From Calvatia gigantea (taxonomy: Eukaryota > Basidiomycota > Agaricomycetes > Agaricales > Lycoperdaceae): a stretch of 64,000 nucleotides of DNA. Where the stretch lies: positions 2,232,001-2,296,000 of the forward strand of contig JACAAK010000002.1 in assembly GCA_025093985.1 (NCBI GenBank). The letters are read 5' to 3'. Shown here piece after piece: positions 45,075 through 56,546 of the stretch (position 1 is the stretch's first letter; each line of letters starts with the position of its first letter). Made by a program: the position numbers and the translations under genes. Under the pieces are notes generated by a model that worked only from the letters and a program-made list of their open reading frames with translations, did no database searches and was not told the origin of the DNA.

Positions 45075-46064
45075 ATGCCTGCCTCCCAACCCAACTGTAT
45101 CGCTATTGACTCCCTTGTACACCCCACCCCTACCAGAATCTCATCCCTACCATTCCCAGAACCAGGCAGCAGCAGAGCACTGGCTCCCCAAGGAACTCGC
45201 TTCAACCTCACCAAAATACCATCCCTAGCACAAGGCCTCCTTGAAGCCCTACTCAAGGACATCAACAAGGCAACCAACAGTGAAATTGAGAACATCACCA
45301 CCCAAAACAGATGACTAGTGGTGAACTGATACATTACCCTCACCACTGCCTATATTACCTTTGCTGACATGTACACTGGATTCACCAATGCATCCTCTTC
45401 CACCAACCAACACATTCCTGCCATCTTCCGAGCATTAGACCAGTCCACCCTCACCCCTAGTGAACAAGATCATGTCCAGGGACTCCAAAGCTAAATTGAC
45501 CTGGGCCTTGAAGTCTTCAACCACCTCAACATCACTAACATATTCCTCGAGCTCACTGACATAGCCATGAAGCTACTTGGGAGAGACAAGTCAAATGAGG
45601 ACCCTGACATCAACACCCTAGTTGACAGGATTCATATCACCCTCTCCGAATTGCATGACATAGTCAATCCTACACTACCACCCCACACCAACACCCCCAT
45701 GGATGAAGGAACCACCATCTCTATAAAAGAGGAAGTCAATGCCCTCTGTTGCTTTATAAAAACCATCACACCGCCACAGCTCATATCAGTTTTTCTTCTG
45801 CCTGCAAGATTCCATACTGTGCTACCAGGACAAGAAAAGGACTAACACTATTGGAACTCGATAGTCAAGAACTACTGGGACAGCTCCACCACCACTGACT
45901 TCCCATTCAATGGCATCCCAGTCCCTATCCAACAAGACAGATAAAGCCACTCACCCATCTTCTTAGTACAATCCAATGATGGAAAATTCCTCATTGCTGC
46001 CACCAAGAAAGCACTCACAGCCACTGTAGTGAATGGAGACTTCGATGAGCTTCCTGAGGCATGA
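45075..46064 (+). pseudogene. G2 third ORF, between pol and the 3' LTR
   Basis: A single frame of 329 codons beginning MPASQPNCIAIDSLVHP, 6 bp after the pol stop, with no indel but internal stops at 45312 and 45327 (TGA), about 45492, 45843 and 45939 (TAA). Content: Pro/Ser-rich start, helical middle (LAQGLLEALLKDINKATN, LEVFNHLNITNIFLELTDIAMKLLGRDKSNED) and a C-terminal VQSNDGKFLIAATKKAL. No signal peptide, membrane span or Cys cluster is visible, so it is not an envelope. It is probably a non-structural or second Gag-like accessory protein; no family recognised. Confidence 0.5.
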
Positions 46065-46082
46065 AGCCTAACTGGGGGGTAT

Positions 46083-46386
46083 TGTTGTGAACTTTCGTCT
46101 ATTCATGTTCACTCCATGCCTATCTTCATTCTGATATATCTGATATCTGTTTTATCTATTCCAGTACCAGTGATCTCCAAGTATTGACTCATAAGACTAC
46201 TATGCCATTATCATCAAACATTTCATGTAGTTACCTCCATCTGTTCAACTGGATGTCTACCATATTTAAGTGTACATACATACTCCTGTATTCAGTACAC
46301 TTAACCACCTAGTTCTCTCCCCTTACTTGCCCTTAAGTCTTAGCCTAAGTTGCAACCTGAGGTTTACTCAGACTAAGGTCGTAACA
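46083..46386 (+). repeat. G2 3' LTR
   Basis: 304 bp, TGTTGTGAAC..GTCGTAACA, followed by TAAGA, which restores the G3b sequence GAGTTGGTAAAGCTC. Confidence 0.9.
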
Positions 46387-47285
46387 TAAGAGTTGGTAAA
46401 GCTCTTTTGTGAATATAGTGATGAACTGTAGTCCACAGTCTGAAACAATGGTATTGGGGAGTCCATAGAGTTTCTAGACATTGTAAAGGAAGAGCTGCAC
46501 TGTGCCTTCAGCTGAGACAGTAGTGTGGGTTGGAATGAAGTGGGCTCATTTAGAGACAGAGTCCACCACTGTCATGATGGCATTGTAGCCTGCAGATTCT
46601 AGGAGTTTAACTATGAAATCTACACTAAGCATGTCCCAGCAGGCTTTAGGAATGGGGAGCAGATGGAGTTCTTTTTGCAGTGGCTGGCAGATGGGCTTAG
46701 TGCACATGCAGAGGTTGCAGGTGGAGACATACTGACCAATGTATCAAGCCATCTGGAGCCACCAGTAGTTATAGGAGACAAGTTCTAGCATTTTCCATCA
46801 TCCAGCATGTCCTGCAATCTTTGTGTTGTGGTGGAGAGCCACTATCCTTCACCTAAGATCAGAGCCTGTTGAAATGTAGATCTTTCCTCAGAACAGGAGT
46901 AGACCATCCTGCTCTGCCCATTCTGCACTCCTCATGGTCTTGGTTGATGACTCCTTGAGTTTCCATGCAGCTTTAGCAACTGCTTCCTCTTGTTCACCTG
47001 CATGGTTTCCAGTGTAGATATTCTTCAATAGGAGTTGTTCCTCTCCTTCCATTGAAATCCCTTCAAGTGTGTGAATGGCAAAGAGGCCATCAGGAAGGAG
47101 GGTGATGTTCTCATTGTCATGGGCTTCTGTTCCATGGTTAGCTCTGTGGGACAGTATATTGGGTTTGTCCATAGTTTGGCTGGGACAGTGGTATAAGTGG
47201 AAATCAAAGCAGGAGAGTATGAGAGACCAGCAGGCTTGGTAATGGTTGAGTTTCTTGGTAGATATGAAGTACTCTAGATTCTTGT
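46387..47285 (-). pseudogene. G3b RNase H end and integrase part
   Basis: Minus strand: NKNLEYFISTKKLNHYQACWSL, the RNase H C-terminus, then KPNILSHRANHG, ILPDGLF-type linker and the integrase zinc region. It is cut on the 5' side at 47285 by G3a and on the 3' side by G2, and continues at 28415. It aligns throughout with G3a 48531-49420 at clearly lower identity than the segmental duplicates, so it is an independent older copy. Confidence 0.65.
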
Positions 47286-47624
47286 TGTAAGGGCAACCCA
47301 CAGTCTGAGTGGCTTGAGGATGCAAAGCTCTTATGAGGCAGGCAAGTGGGCAACTGCAGGGGAATTCTTAGTTGTATTACAAGCAGCTGTGTAGACTACA
47401 TACTTGTGGGGGAATCCTTAGAGAATCAGATAAGGGTCCCCTGCAGGTGTACAGGTTAATATATACTGCATTACTGTCCATTGTCCTATTGTTTCATTAT
47501 GTACATAAGTCTGTCATTGTCCTTCAGGGTCTCCAGTTGTTACTTATGTCCATGCAGCTGAGAGCAGGTGAGAGTATAGAGTTGTGGAATGGTCCAGGGG
47601 GGACTGTCAGAAGTTGCCCTGACA
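47286..47624 (-). repeat. G3a 3' LTR
   Basis: On the minus strand TGTCAGGGCAACTT..GTTGCCCTTACA; preceded by the purine tract AAAGGGGGGGTGGA (47625-47640). Confidence 0.8.
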
Positions 47625-47640
47625 TCCACCCCCCCTTTAA

Positions 47641-49300
47641 AATCACAGTGTCTTGACGTGTGGTGTTGGATTGATTGGAAGGGAAGTGAGCCAAAAGTAA
47701 ATGTGCAGATGAGGTGGGGGGCACCAGGCTGTTTGCAGTAGAACTCCTGGACTAGTTCTGGGGTGTGGATTCCATCAGCTGGCTCCTATGAGTTGTGTTC
47801 CATTCCAAAGCCTTTCCACTTAATGAGATATTGAAGTCATCTTCAGTGGACACAGCTGTTAAGGACTTCTTCAACTTCCCATTCCTCTTCCTTGTTGACA
47901 ATGATGGGATTTGATGGGGGTTTCATGTGGCAGTTCTCAATCAGATTGGGTAGTGCAGGTGTAAGTTTAATGATATTGAAAACTAGGTGGAGGTGTTGCA
48001 TGGAGTGGAGAAGGTGAAGACAGTAGGCATTAGCATTGACCTGCTTGTCTATGATGTATGGTCCAAGGCATTAGTGAGAAAGTTTTCTTGATGGGTGGGT
48101 GGTCTGGATGTTATCTGCTTCAAGGTAAATTTTGTCACCTGGCTTGTATGTGGGTGTGGGTGTATATCATTGGTTGTAGTAGCAGGTCATATTGTCTTTT
48201 ACCTTGACCAGTGTGGATTTCACTTCCTCTAGTGTCAACTCCATTTGCTTTGTGAACTTGTTGACCAATTTGATCTTTGAGGGCAGCTGATGTGGCTCAA
48301 ATCCTATGTGCAGGTGATGTCCAGTATCTAAGAGGAAGGGGAAGTATTGGGTAGAAGCATGGACATGGTTGTTGTATTGGAATTCTGCAAGTGGGAGGAG
48401 GTTGTGCCAGTCGTTCTATTGCTCATTTATGAAGAGGTGGAGATACTGATCAAGTTCTTGGTTCACCTGCTCTGTCTGCCCATTGGTCTGTGGGTGCTAG
48501 GCAGTTGAGACAGCCATCTTGATCCCTAAGAGTTGGTAAAGCTCTTTTGTGAATACAGTAACGAACTGTGGTCTACAGTCCAAAACAATAGCATTAGGGA
48601 GTTCATGGAGCTTCCAGACATTGTGGAGAAAGAGCCATGCTGTGTCTTTGGCCAAGACAATGGTATGGGTTGGGATAAAGTGGGTTCATTTAGAGACAAA
48701 GTCCACTACTGTCATGATGGTGTCATAGCCTGCAGATTCCAGGAGTTTGACCACAAAATCTACATTGAGCATGTCCCAGTGGGCTTCAGGGATGGGGAGC
48801 AGATGGAGTTCTCCTTGTGATGGATGGCAGATGGGCTTGGTGTGCATGCAGAGGTCACAGGTGGAGATGTACTGACCAATGTATCAAGCCATCTGGGGCT
48901 ACCAGTAGTTGCGGGAGATGAGTTCTAGCATTTTCCATTGCCCAGTATGTCCTGCAATCTTTGTGTCATAGTGAAGAGCTACTATCCTCTACCTAAGATC
49001 AGAGCCTGTTGGGACATAGATCTTTCCTCAGAACAGGAGTAAACCATTCTGCTCTGTCTATTCTACACTTCTCATGGTCTTGGTTGACAACTGCTTGAGT
49101 TCTTGTGTGGCTTTAGTGACTGTCTCCTCTTGTTCACCCACACAGTTTCCAGCATGGATATCCTTCACCAGAAGCTGCTCCTCTCCTTCCATTGAAATTC
49201 CTTTGAGTGTACAAATAACAAAGAGTCTGTCAGGGAGAAGGGTGATGTTCTCATTGTCATGGGCTCCTGTGCTGTGGTCAGCTCTATAGGACAGTGTGTC
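47641..49300 (-). pseudogene. G3a integrase and chromodomain region, heavily decayed
   Basis: Readable minus-strand pieces include the tail ELVQEFYC..GAPHLICTFTFG (about 47650-47760) and an integrase end equivalent to the G3b pieces. Stops and frame changes prevent a continuous translation. CpG is almost absent. Confidence 0.5.
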
Positions 49301-50340
49301 AGGTTTCCCTATGGTTCAGCCAGAACAGTGGTGCAAGCAGAAATCAAAGCAGAAGAGTATGAGAGACCAGCAAGCTTGGTGGTGGTTGAGTTTCTTGACA
49401 GACATGAAGTACTCTAGATTTTTGTGGTCCATCCAGATCTCAACTTGGTGGCGTACACCTTCAAGGAAGTGCCTCCACTCCTCTAGTGTGCAGATGATTG
49501 CCAGCATTTCCTTGTCATGGATCTCATAGTTCTGTTTGACTGCTAAGAGGGATTTCAAGTAGAATGCTACCAGATGCCATTGGTCTAAGTCCACTACTTT
49601 CTGAGAGAGGACTGCACCTGTCACAAAGTCTGAGCTGTCTGCTTCAACATGGAAGGGAGCAGAGTTGTTGAGTGAGAGGAGAATGGAGGAGGAGGTGACT
49701 ACATCCTTGAGTGCTTGGAAAGCTGTTTCTTCTGTGGTGCCCCATTTCCACTTAGTATCCACCTTGGTGAGGTTGAAGAGGGGGCAGGCTATGTGGGAGA
49801 AGTCATGGACAAAGTGGCAGTAGAAGTTAACAAACTCCAGGAACACTTGTATTTCCCCCATATTGGCCAGAGCAGGCCAGTTTCATATCCCTGCAACCTT
49901 GACCGGATCCATCTCCACACTGTTCTCCAATATGATGAGGCCAAGGTATTCAACACGGGTCTTCTCAAACTTGTACTTTTCAGGTTTAAGGAAAAGCTGG
50001 TGCTGTTCAAGAATTTGCAGGACCTGGCAGGTGACCTCTCAGTACTCTTCAACAGTTTTCATGAAGATCAGTATATCATCCATATATACCATGACAATGC
50101 CCTCCATGATAAGCTCATGGAAGATGTCATTCATCATAGTTTGGAAGGTGGCAGGGCTGTTGGTATGGCCAAAGAACATGACAAGTGGCTCAAATAACCT
50201 ACAATTCATCTGGAATGCAGCCTTCTACTTGTCACCTGGCTTAATCCACACATTGTTGAATCCCCAGTGAACATCCAGCTTGGTGAAGTACTTGGCTCCA
50301 TGAAGTTGTGTGATGAGTTTGGATATGAGAAGGAAAGGGT
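49301..50340 (-). pseudogene. G3a RT C-terminal half and RNase H
   Basis: Minus strand: FLLISKLITQLHGAKYFTKLDV, AAFQMNCRLFEPLVMFFG, MVYMDDILIFMKTVEE (YMDD), FFHVEADSSDF-type RNase H start, NYEIHDKEMLAIICTLEEWRHFLEG and HKNLEYFMSVKKLNHHQ. One stop at about 49862 follows VKVAGI. It joins across the Tc1 element to 51949. Confidence 0.7.
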
Positions 50341-50341
50341 A

Positions 50342-51946
50342 CAGTAAGGGACAAAACCCTTCCAATGATTTTGACTTTTTCATGAAATCCCAAATAACTC
50401 AGCAACCACTAAGCCAATTCATTTCAAATTTTAAATGAAGGTAGTCATGCTTCTTATCTACAAATATGTTTAAGCATTTAATATTATACTTTGTTTCTAT
50501 GGAGATATGAATTATTGAATATTATGAGTGCATTGAAAGGGTTTTGTCCCTCATCTTCTCCAGGCACATAACTCTGTTTACTGCTCTCAAACAAATTCAA
50601 ATAAAATCATATGATGAGAGTAGATTGTGTATAAAGATGAAAGCTTACTTCTCCAGGCCAAAGTAACCCAATAACTTATCTTCTGTTGACATGAAACCTC
50701 TCTCTTCTTCTCAGATTGATCATATCCTCTTTCTCCTTGACAAAGGACATACTGCTACCCAAATTGCTTCCACTACTGGTTATTCCCTCAGTACTATCTC
50801 TAGAGTTCACTCTAAACATAGGCCAACAATTTCCAAATCCACTGGTGGCTGTCCAAGCAAGCTTTCCCCCTCTGATACCAAATATGCCATTCGACTTCTC
50901 ACCTCTTGCAAGGCTGATAATGCCTCTCAGGTCACAAAGGCCCTCCAAAATGTTACCAACCAACCTGTTTCATCCAAAACAATTTGAAGGACACTCAAAA
51001 GGGCAGGGATGAAGGCTGTAGTGAAGAGAAAACAGCCTTTACTCACTAGGGTTCACAAGCAGAAGAGGCTGGTGTTTGCAAAAACATATGCAAACTGGAC
51101 TGTGGAGGACTGGAAGCAGGTAGTTTGGACAGATGAGACTAAAATCAATTGGATAGGGTCAGATGGAAGGCATTGGGTGTGGAAAACAGCAGGAGAGGGG
51201 CTTAGTGACAGGCTGGTGAATGGAACTGTCAAGTTTGGAGGAGGTTCTTGCATGATATGGGGGTGCATGCTATGGCAGGGGCCTGGCCATATACACCACA
51301 TTGAAGGTACCATGGATGGTGACCTTTATGTTCACATTTTGGATGACAAACTTTACCAAAGTCTCAAGAAATACAGGAAGAAGAAGTGGCAAGTCCTTTT
51401 CCAACAGGACAATGACCCCAAACACACAAGCAAAAAAGCAAAAATGTGGCTTGAAAACAGTGGTTTAAAGGTTATGGAGTGGCCACCACAGTCCCCAGAC
51501 CTTAATCCCATTGAACAGCTCTGGACTTATGTCAAAAACAGGCTAGAAGAGTATGAAAACTACCCTTCCAGCATAACTGAACTCAGAGAAAGGGTGGATA
51601 TAGAATGGGGCAAAATTCCTGCATCAGTGTGTCAGAATTTGATAGAGAGTATGCCTAGGAGGGTTCAGGCTGTTTTACAGGCCAAAGGGGGCTATACAAA
51701 GTACTAGAGAACTGATTTTGTGTAGTTTCAGACAGAGGGACAAAACCCTTCCAATGGACTCATAATGTTGATTAATTCATATCACCACAGGAACTTAATA
51801 TTACATAATGCTGTTTATACCTATTTGTAGATAAGATACAAGACTACCTACATTTAAATTCTGAAGTGGATACCTTTACTGGTTGCTGAGTTATTTGAGA
51901 TTTCATGAAAAAGTCAAAATCATTGGAAGGGTTTTGTCCCTTACTG
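50342..51946 (+). mobile_element. Tc1/mariner transposon, TA duplication, long inverted repeats
   Basis: 1605 bp from CAGTAAGGGAC to GTCCCTTACTG, flanked by TA (50340-50341, 51947-51948). The outer 66 bp of the two ends match with one mismatch. Imperfect similarity extends to about 213 bp (50342-50555 and 51734-51946), each ending in an inner, oppositely oriented copy of the GGGACAAAACCCTT site. Excising it restores the G3a RT frame (VKNKY-PFLLISKL). Confidence 0.93.
50691..51707 (+). CDS. Tc1-family DD34E transposase, one TGA stop
   Basis: 338 codons, MKPLSSSQIDHI to AKGGYTKY. The N-terminal paired-like HTH region includes TQIASTTGYSLSTISRVHSKH and a GRPSKLS-type hook now GCPSKLS. Catalytic triad: D148 (VWTDETK), D240 (FQQDNDPKHTS) and E275 (PDLNPIEQLW), with 34 residues between the last two. 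The only lesion is TGA at 50985-50987 (KTI-stop-RTLKRAG), best explained as CGA to TGA; the R to C hook change is also a CpG transition. Enzyme role: nuclear cut-and-paste at TA. Confidence 0.88.
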
Positions 51947-51948
51947 TA

Positions 51949-52850
51949 CTTGTTCTTCACTGTGAGGGTATTGAAAGTGCAGTAGTCCTGAATGAGGTAG
52001 AGGGATCCATCCTTCTTTTTGATAAAGAAGACAGGTGAAGCCATGAGAGATTTAGAGGGGTGGATGTGGCCAGACAAGAGGTTCTCCTGGATGAACTCAT
52101 CCAACTATGACTGCTCAGCAGATGAGAGTGGGTATACCTTGCAGCCCTTCAGGTCAGCACCTGGGATAAGCTCAATCATGTGGTTCCATGGTCAATGCTC
52201 AGATAGTATGTTGAAGAACTCCTTAGCAAACACAGCTTCAAACTTGTAGAGATAGGAGAGGATGATTTCTCTAAACCCAGTGGGTGAGTTAGATGACTGG
52301 GAGTTGTGGTGGAAGGCTTCAGCTAGCCATTGGGATGTGGTATCCATTGCATGAATCTTTTCCAGACAGAGAAGGAGATTGATGGCAAAGATGCAGTTGT
52401 CATCCTTATAGAGATTTATGGGAGCAGGTGGCAGGGCAGATGGCTTGTCCTCTTCTTCCACTTTTTCTACCAAGGCAGGAAAGAAGCCTAGGGTACAGGC
52501 ACAGATACAGTGGGTCTAGAGGTGTTGGGCACAGGCCTCAGCTTTAGCTTTAACTTTGCATTCTTCATACTTGGATGGACAGTGGAACATTTTGACTTTG
52601 TCCATCTGCCAATTGATGTCAGGGTTATGTTGTTTGAGCCAAGTGTATCCAAGAAGCAAGTCTTGGCAGCCAAGTCCTATGACTGCAAGCAGGAAGTGTT
52701 CTGAGTGGTTGTGGTAGTGAAGGATGATGTCTATGACCTCCATTATCTGACCTGCCTCATTTTCTGAGTCATCGACATTGTAGACTGTGAGTGGGCAGAA
52801 GAGCATGTGGATATTGAGTTTGTTGGTCTACATGTAATCTCAGTCAATGA
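51949..52850 (-). pseudogene. G3a protease and RT N-terminal half
   Basis: Minus strand from 52806: MLFCPLTVYNVDDSEN, LLGYTWLKQHNPDINW (protease C-terminal flank), then an RT start MDEFIQENLLSGHIHPSKS, VFFIKKKDGSLYLIQDY (expected RLIQDYR). The DSG of the protease lies in the damaged part upstream. Confidence 0.65.
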
Positions 52851-54440
52851 AAAAGCTAGTTGTTGCTATCCACAAGAGTACATACTCCATGGTGTTCTGC
52901 TGTGTCTGTAGTTTCCAATTCTACTTGCAGCATGAGTGAAGTCCTGTGCTGGTTCAGAGTAGCTATGACAGGTTTGGGTAGGAGACACTTTTCCCACTTA
53001 GGACAGCAAGGTGTTGAAGGGGTTTTTTGTAGTATAGCTTTCAGTTCAGGTGTGGATAGGGACGAATGGTCGTCTATTTGGTCTATGGGTAGCACACTGA
53101 ACCTATTTACACTCTGCAGTGAGGGCACACTCTCCACTCACTGCTCTACAGAAAATCCACTTCTTTAGCTGCTTGAGCTGCATCTGCTGCTTCTCTCACA
53201 TCTTTCTTGGCCAGGAGTCTCATAAGGAGGTCATCTTTCTCCTCTGCAGTCAAGTGGCATATATCATATCTGAGTAGACATTCAGCCTTGACATGCCCAA
53301 TCTTCTTGTAACAATAGCAGATAGGGGGGAGTGGAGCAGTTTTGTGAGAGGCATCTACCTCCATAGGTGCAGGGGCACTGAGAGACAGTGTAGGCTGAAT
53401 GGGTGGAGGTGGGACAGTGACCAGTGGGAATGGAAGAGAACAGAGGGGTTTGGGTTTTGGAAGTGGTGAGTCAGAGCGGGTGGTGGCTTGGAAGGTGTCA
53501 TTGGCAGCCCTTACCTAGTCAATGCATTGGGCCACAGCATACCAACCTTCTATGTTGTTGTCCTAAGGGCATCCTGAAACCATGGTGGCTACTGCATTCT
53601 GGATCATTGGCCAAAGTCCATACCAGAATTTCATAACTACCACCTTCAGGTCAGTGTACCCTGAGTCCATAATGAGGTTGCAGAAGTCGTCAAGGTAGTC
53701 ATTGACATTCTGGTTACTCTGGTAGTGCCCTGTGCCCTCTAGAATATTGACTGCAGCAGCTTCTGTGTCTATGGGGAAGAAATGCATATAGAACTTGGTG
53801 GAGAAATCTTCTCAACCAAGGAAGCAGGTTTGCCCTGGGTGTTGCTCTTCTCAATGCATTACATTCTCAGCCCACTTAGCCACATAGCCACTCTTCATGT
53901 ATAACAATGCCCACAGGATCTGGGCATCTTTGTCCTTGAAGTAATCCTTGTACAACTAAAGGTGAATGTAGCAGGAGTTAAGAAATGTGTGACCTCTGGA
54001 GTGATTTATGTCAAAGTCAGATGGGGTGGCTACCTTGGCCTGGGTGGATGTGAAGTGTGGCTAAGGTGCGGGAGTATAGTTGGTGGAAGGTTGTGGAGCA
54101 TGGGGAATGGAGGCATTTGCAATGGCCACTGTACTGATCTGACCTTGTAAGAATGAGAGTGTTTCATATACTCTTAGTTCAGATGCTGCCTAATGATTTA
54201 TCACCTCCTGTAGGCTGTTCTGCAGCTGTGTGAGTATTTGTTCCAAGGGAGACATGCTCTGTGCTGGCTGTAGTTGATCCTGCTGTAGTTGCTCCTGCTG
54301 CTGTTGCAGCTGGGGCTGGTCTAACATGAAGGGCAGGTCAGATGGGTAGAGATGGGGTTAGCTAGTGGGAGGTGATCAAGGGGAACTCTTCAGAGTTGTT
54401 CCCAGTGGGCGACCAGGTCTCTCATGAGATCTGATTCTTC
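52851..54440 (-). pseudogene. G3a Gag
   Basis: Minus strand: Gln-rich start near 54300, SPLEQILTQLQNSLQEVIN, YVAKWAENV, FFPIDTEAAAVNILEGTGHYQS, NVNDYLDDFCNLIMDSGYTD, PMEVDAS, and a damaged zinc knuckle CYCYKKIGHVKAEC. The order matches a chromovirus Gag; the knuckle Cys spacing is altered. Several stops; about 480 codons in total. Confidence 0.65.
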
Positions 54441-54719
54441 TATAAGGGCAACCTACAGTCTGAGCAGCTTGGGGATGTAAAGCTCTCACAAAGCAGATGA
54501 GCGGACAACTGCAGGGAAATCCTTAGTTGTATTACAAGCAGCTGTGTAGACTACATACCTGCAGGGAAATCCCCAAAGAATCAGATAAGGGTCCCCTGCA
54601 GGTGTACAGGTTAATATATACTACATTACTGTCCATTGTCCTATTGTTTCATTATATATGTAAGTCCATTATTGTCCTTTGGGGTCTCCAGTTGTTACTC
54701 ATGTCTGCACAGCTGAGAG
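54441..54719 (-). repeat. G3a 5' LTR, truncated
   Basis: Starts (plus view) TATAAGGGCAACC and follows the 3' LTR to CTGAGAG, where W begins; the last 60 bp are missing. Confidence 0.7.
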
Positions 54720-56030
54720 TGGTAACAAGGCAGAAATAGAATACTAGTGTATAATAGGGATGTGCTGCTTAGATTAAGCTGACAGAATAGATATTTAAAG
54801 ATTTCTGCACAATGCAAGTTTGTGGGAAGGCAATCTGACAATATGAGGGACAATTCCACAAAATAATATGAAACAACAACATGTAGAGAACACTAGAATA
54901 GCTAACCACCTTTGCTAAGAAGAGTAAAGCCAAGTTACACTATAAAGAGTGTAACTTGCATTCCTTATTTAAGAAGTTAACAAGACACAGAACCTCAGGT
55001 ACTTCCTAAGATTCACCCTTATCAAGTCAACAACCAGAAGTGCACTGTCCTATACTTGTGATACTCCAAGTACCAGGGTGCAGTAATGCAATATGCTCTT
55101 AATCTAAGCTCACTTTGCAAGTAAGCCTGAGGTCTTCTTCTTAGATTACAAAGGTCTCAACCTTAGCTCAAGTCACTTAATCCAATTAATCTCAAAAGAA
55201 CTTATTACTTTGCTTCAATCAGGCACAATAAATCACTTTTCACTGTGTTCTGAAGGCTGGGCAATGGCTGGTAGGTTCCTTGCCATGTCCAACACCTCAG
55301 AGGGGGTTTATATATTATTTGGATGCTTGTTATGACAAGATAATGATTACACAACTAGAAACATATTATCAAACAAGGTACAAACCAGTAGATTAGATTA
55401 CATGCCAAGAGAGCCACAACCCATTAGATTAGTGAAACATTGGAAATACAGGCAGATTCTGGGTATCTGTTTGTTCTGGGCTATGTTTTAGCCTGTTCTC
55501 TGGATCTGTATTCTTCTCTAAATATGTAGAACATCTAAGATTTCAGACATCACATGAACTGTTCTCCTACATGTCCCCATGGATTGTACATGCATGCATC
55601 CATATGCATCATTAGTGCTGAGTGATGTTCATTAATCTAATAATGGTGGCATTTCCTTGTGAACATGCTGATCATCCTTTTAGATTAAGCACATCAGACT
55701 TATTTCTTGAGTCTAGGCTCATTGGAGGGGTCCTGTAGCTCTGTATAGATGCATTGGAATGGTTTTACTGCCTGGTCCAGCTGGAATCATGACTGGTCAT
55801 ATGGTACACTGTTAGAATTGCTTTTAGTTAAGCACAGTGGTCATTTCATAGCCACCACTATCTGTCATCAATGGCCATAGTGTTCTACAGTGATTGAGTA
55901 CTCTTTTATTATATTGTTGGGCTCTTAGATTAGGTTGTACTACTACAGGAAGGTTCAATGTAATTGTTAGATTAGGCTTGTATGCCTTAGATTAGTGATT
56001 TTCAAGTGTGAAAACAGCTTTGCCATTACA
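54720..56030 (+). repeat. LTR-like repeat W, copy 2
   Basis: TGGTAACAAGGCAG..GCCATTACA, 1.31 kb, in the same orientation as 6255-7563. It contains ten exact TTAGATTA motifs on either strand. Confidence 0.6.
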
Positions 56031-56546
56031 TCTCCCCCTCACTATAGATGACTGCCCTCAGTCCTCTGTTAAGTCTGACATGATCACTAAGTAGCAACTT
56101 TGCTTTCTCTCTATTTGCTGATCTTTAAGCATGCACAGAAGCACCTAGTTCAATCAACTAGAAATATTTTTATGCTTCCCAGTGAAGTCTTCAAGGGGTG
56201 ATCTGATTTCACCCTCTTTGACATCAAGTTCCCCTTTTGGTAACCCTATCACTGTTAGCAGCTAATACTTCTCATAGCTGATATCCGCTATTGCTATCTA
56301 AAGTCTTTCATGGCTGCCTGTTATTCTAAACATTTTTATATGTTTTGTGTGTATCTTAGATACATTCCTTTTGCTAAGTATGATCCCGGGTTGTAGAACC
56401 TCACTCATCCATTTTGGACCATGAGATTAAGAACCCAGCTTCATCACATTGCATTAGCTTAACCTTTCCTCAATCGTACTGTATATAAGAATAGCACTTG
56501 GAGTTTTACATATTTCTCTTCATAATCTCATACCTCCTTCATCATT
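56031..56546 (+). promoter_or_regulatory. Putative promoter of the spliced gene at 56547
   Basis: Single-copy in this window. TATATAAG at 56482-56489 lies 58 nt before the first plausible ATG, with pyrimidine-rich DNA between, as in fungal core promoters. Nothing else is recognised. Confidence 0.4.

Larger units (their letters stand above)
28416..46386 (+). mobile_element. Chromovirus G2, LTR to LTR, split by duplication D6 and by G1
   Basis: LTRs of 304 bp at 28416-28719 and 46083-46386, TSD TAAGA at 28411-28415 and 46387-46391 inside G3b. Order: LTR, primer site, gag, pol with RT, RNase H, integrase, chromodomain, then a third ORF, polypurine tract (GGGGGG at 46073-46080) and LTR. Without the 4.37 kb repeat and the 8.05 kb G1 insertion it is about 5.5 kb. 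An internal deletion joins Gag (GYEASE) to the RT linker, removing the zinc knuckles and protease. Confidence 0.85.
47286..54719 (-). mobile_element. Chromovirus G3a, interrupted by a Tc1 element
   Basis: Minus orientation: 5' LTR 54719-54441 (60 bp truncated by W), gag, protease, RT, RNase H, integrase, chromodomain remnant, polypurine tract and 339 bp 3' LTR (47286-47624). It is inserted in the RNase H of G3b. Stops are frequent in every part. Confidence 0.8.
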
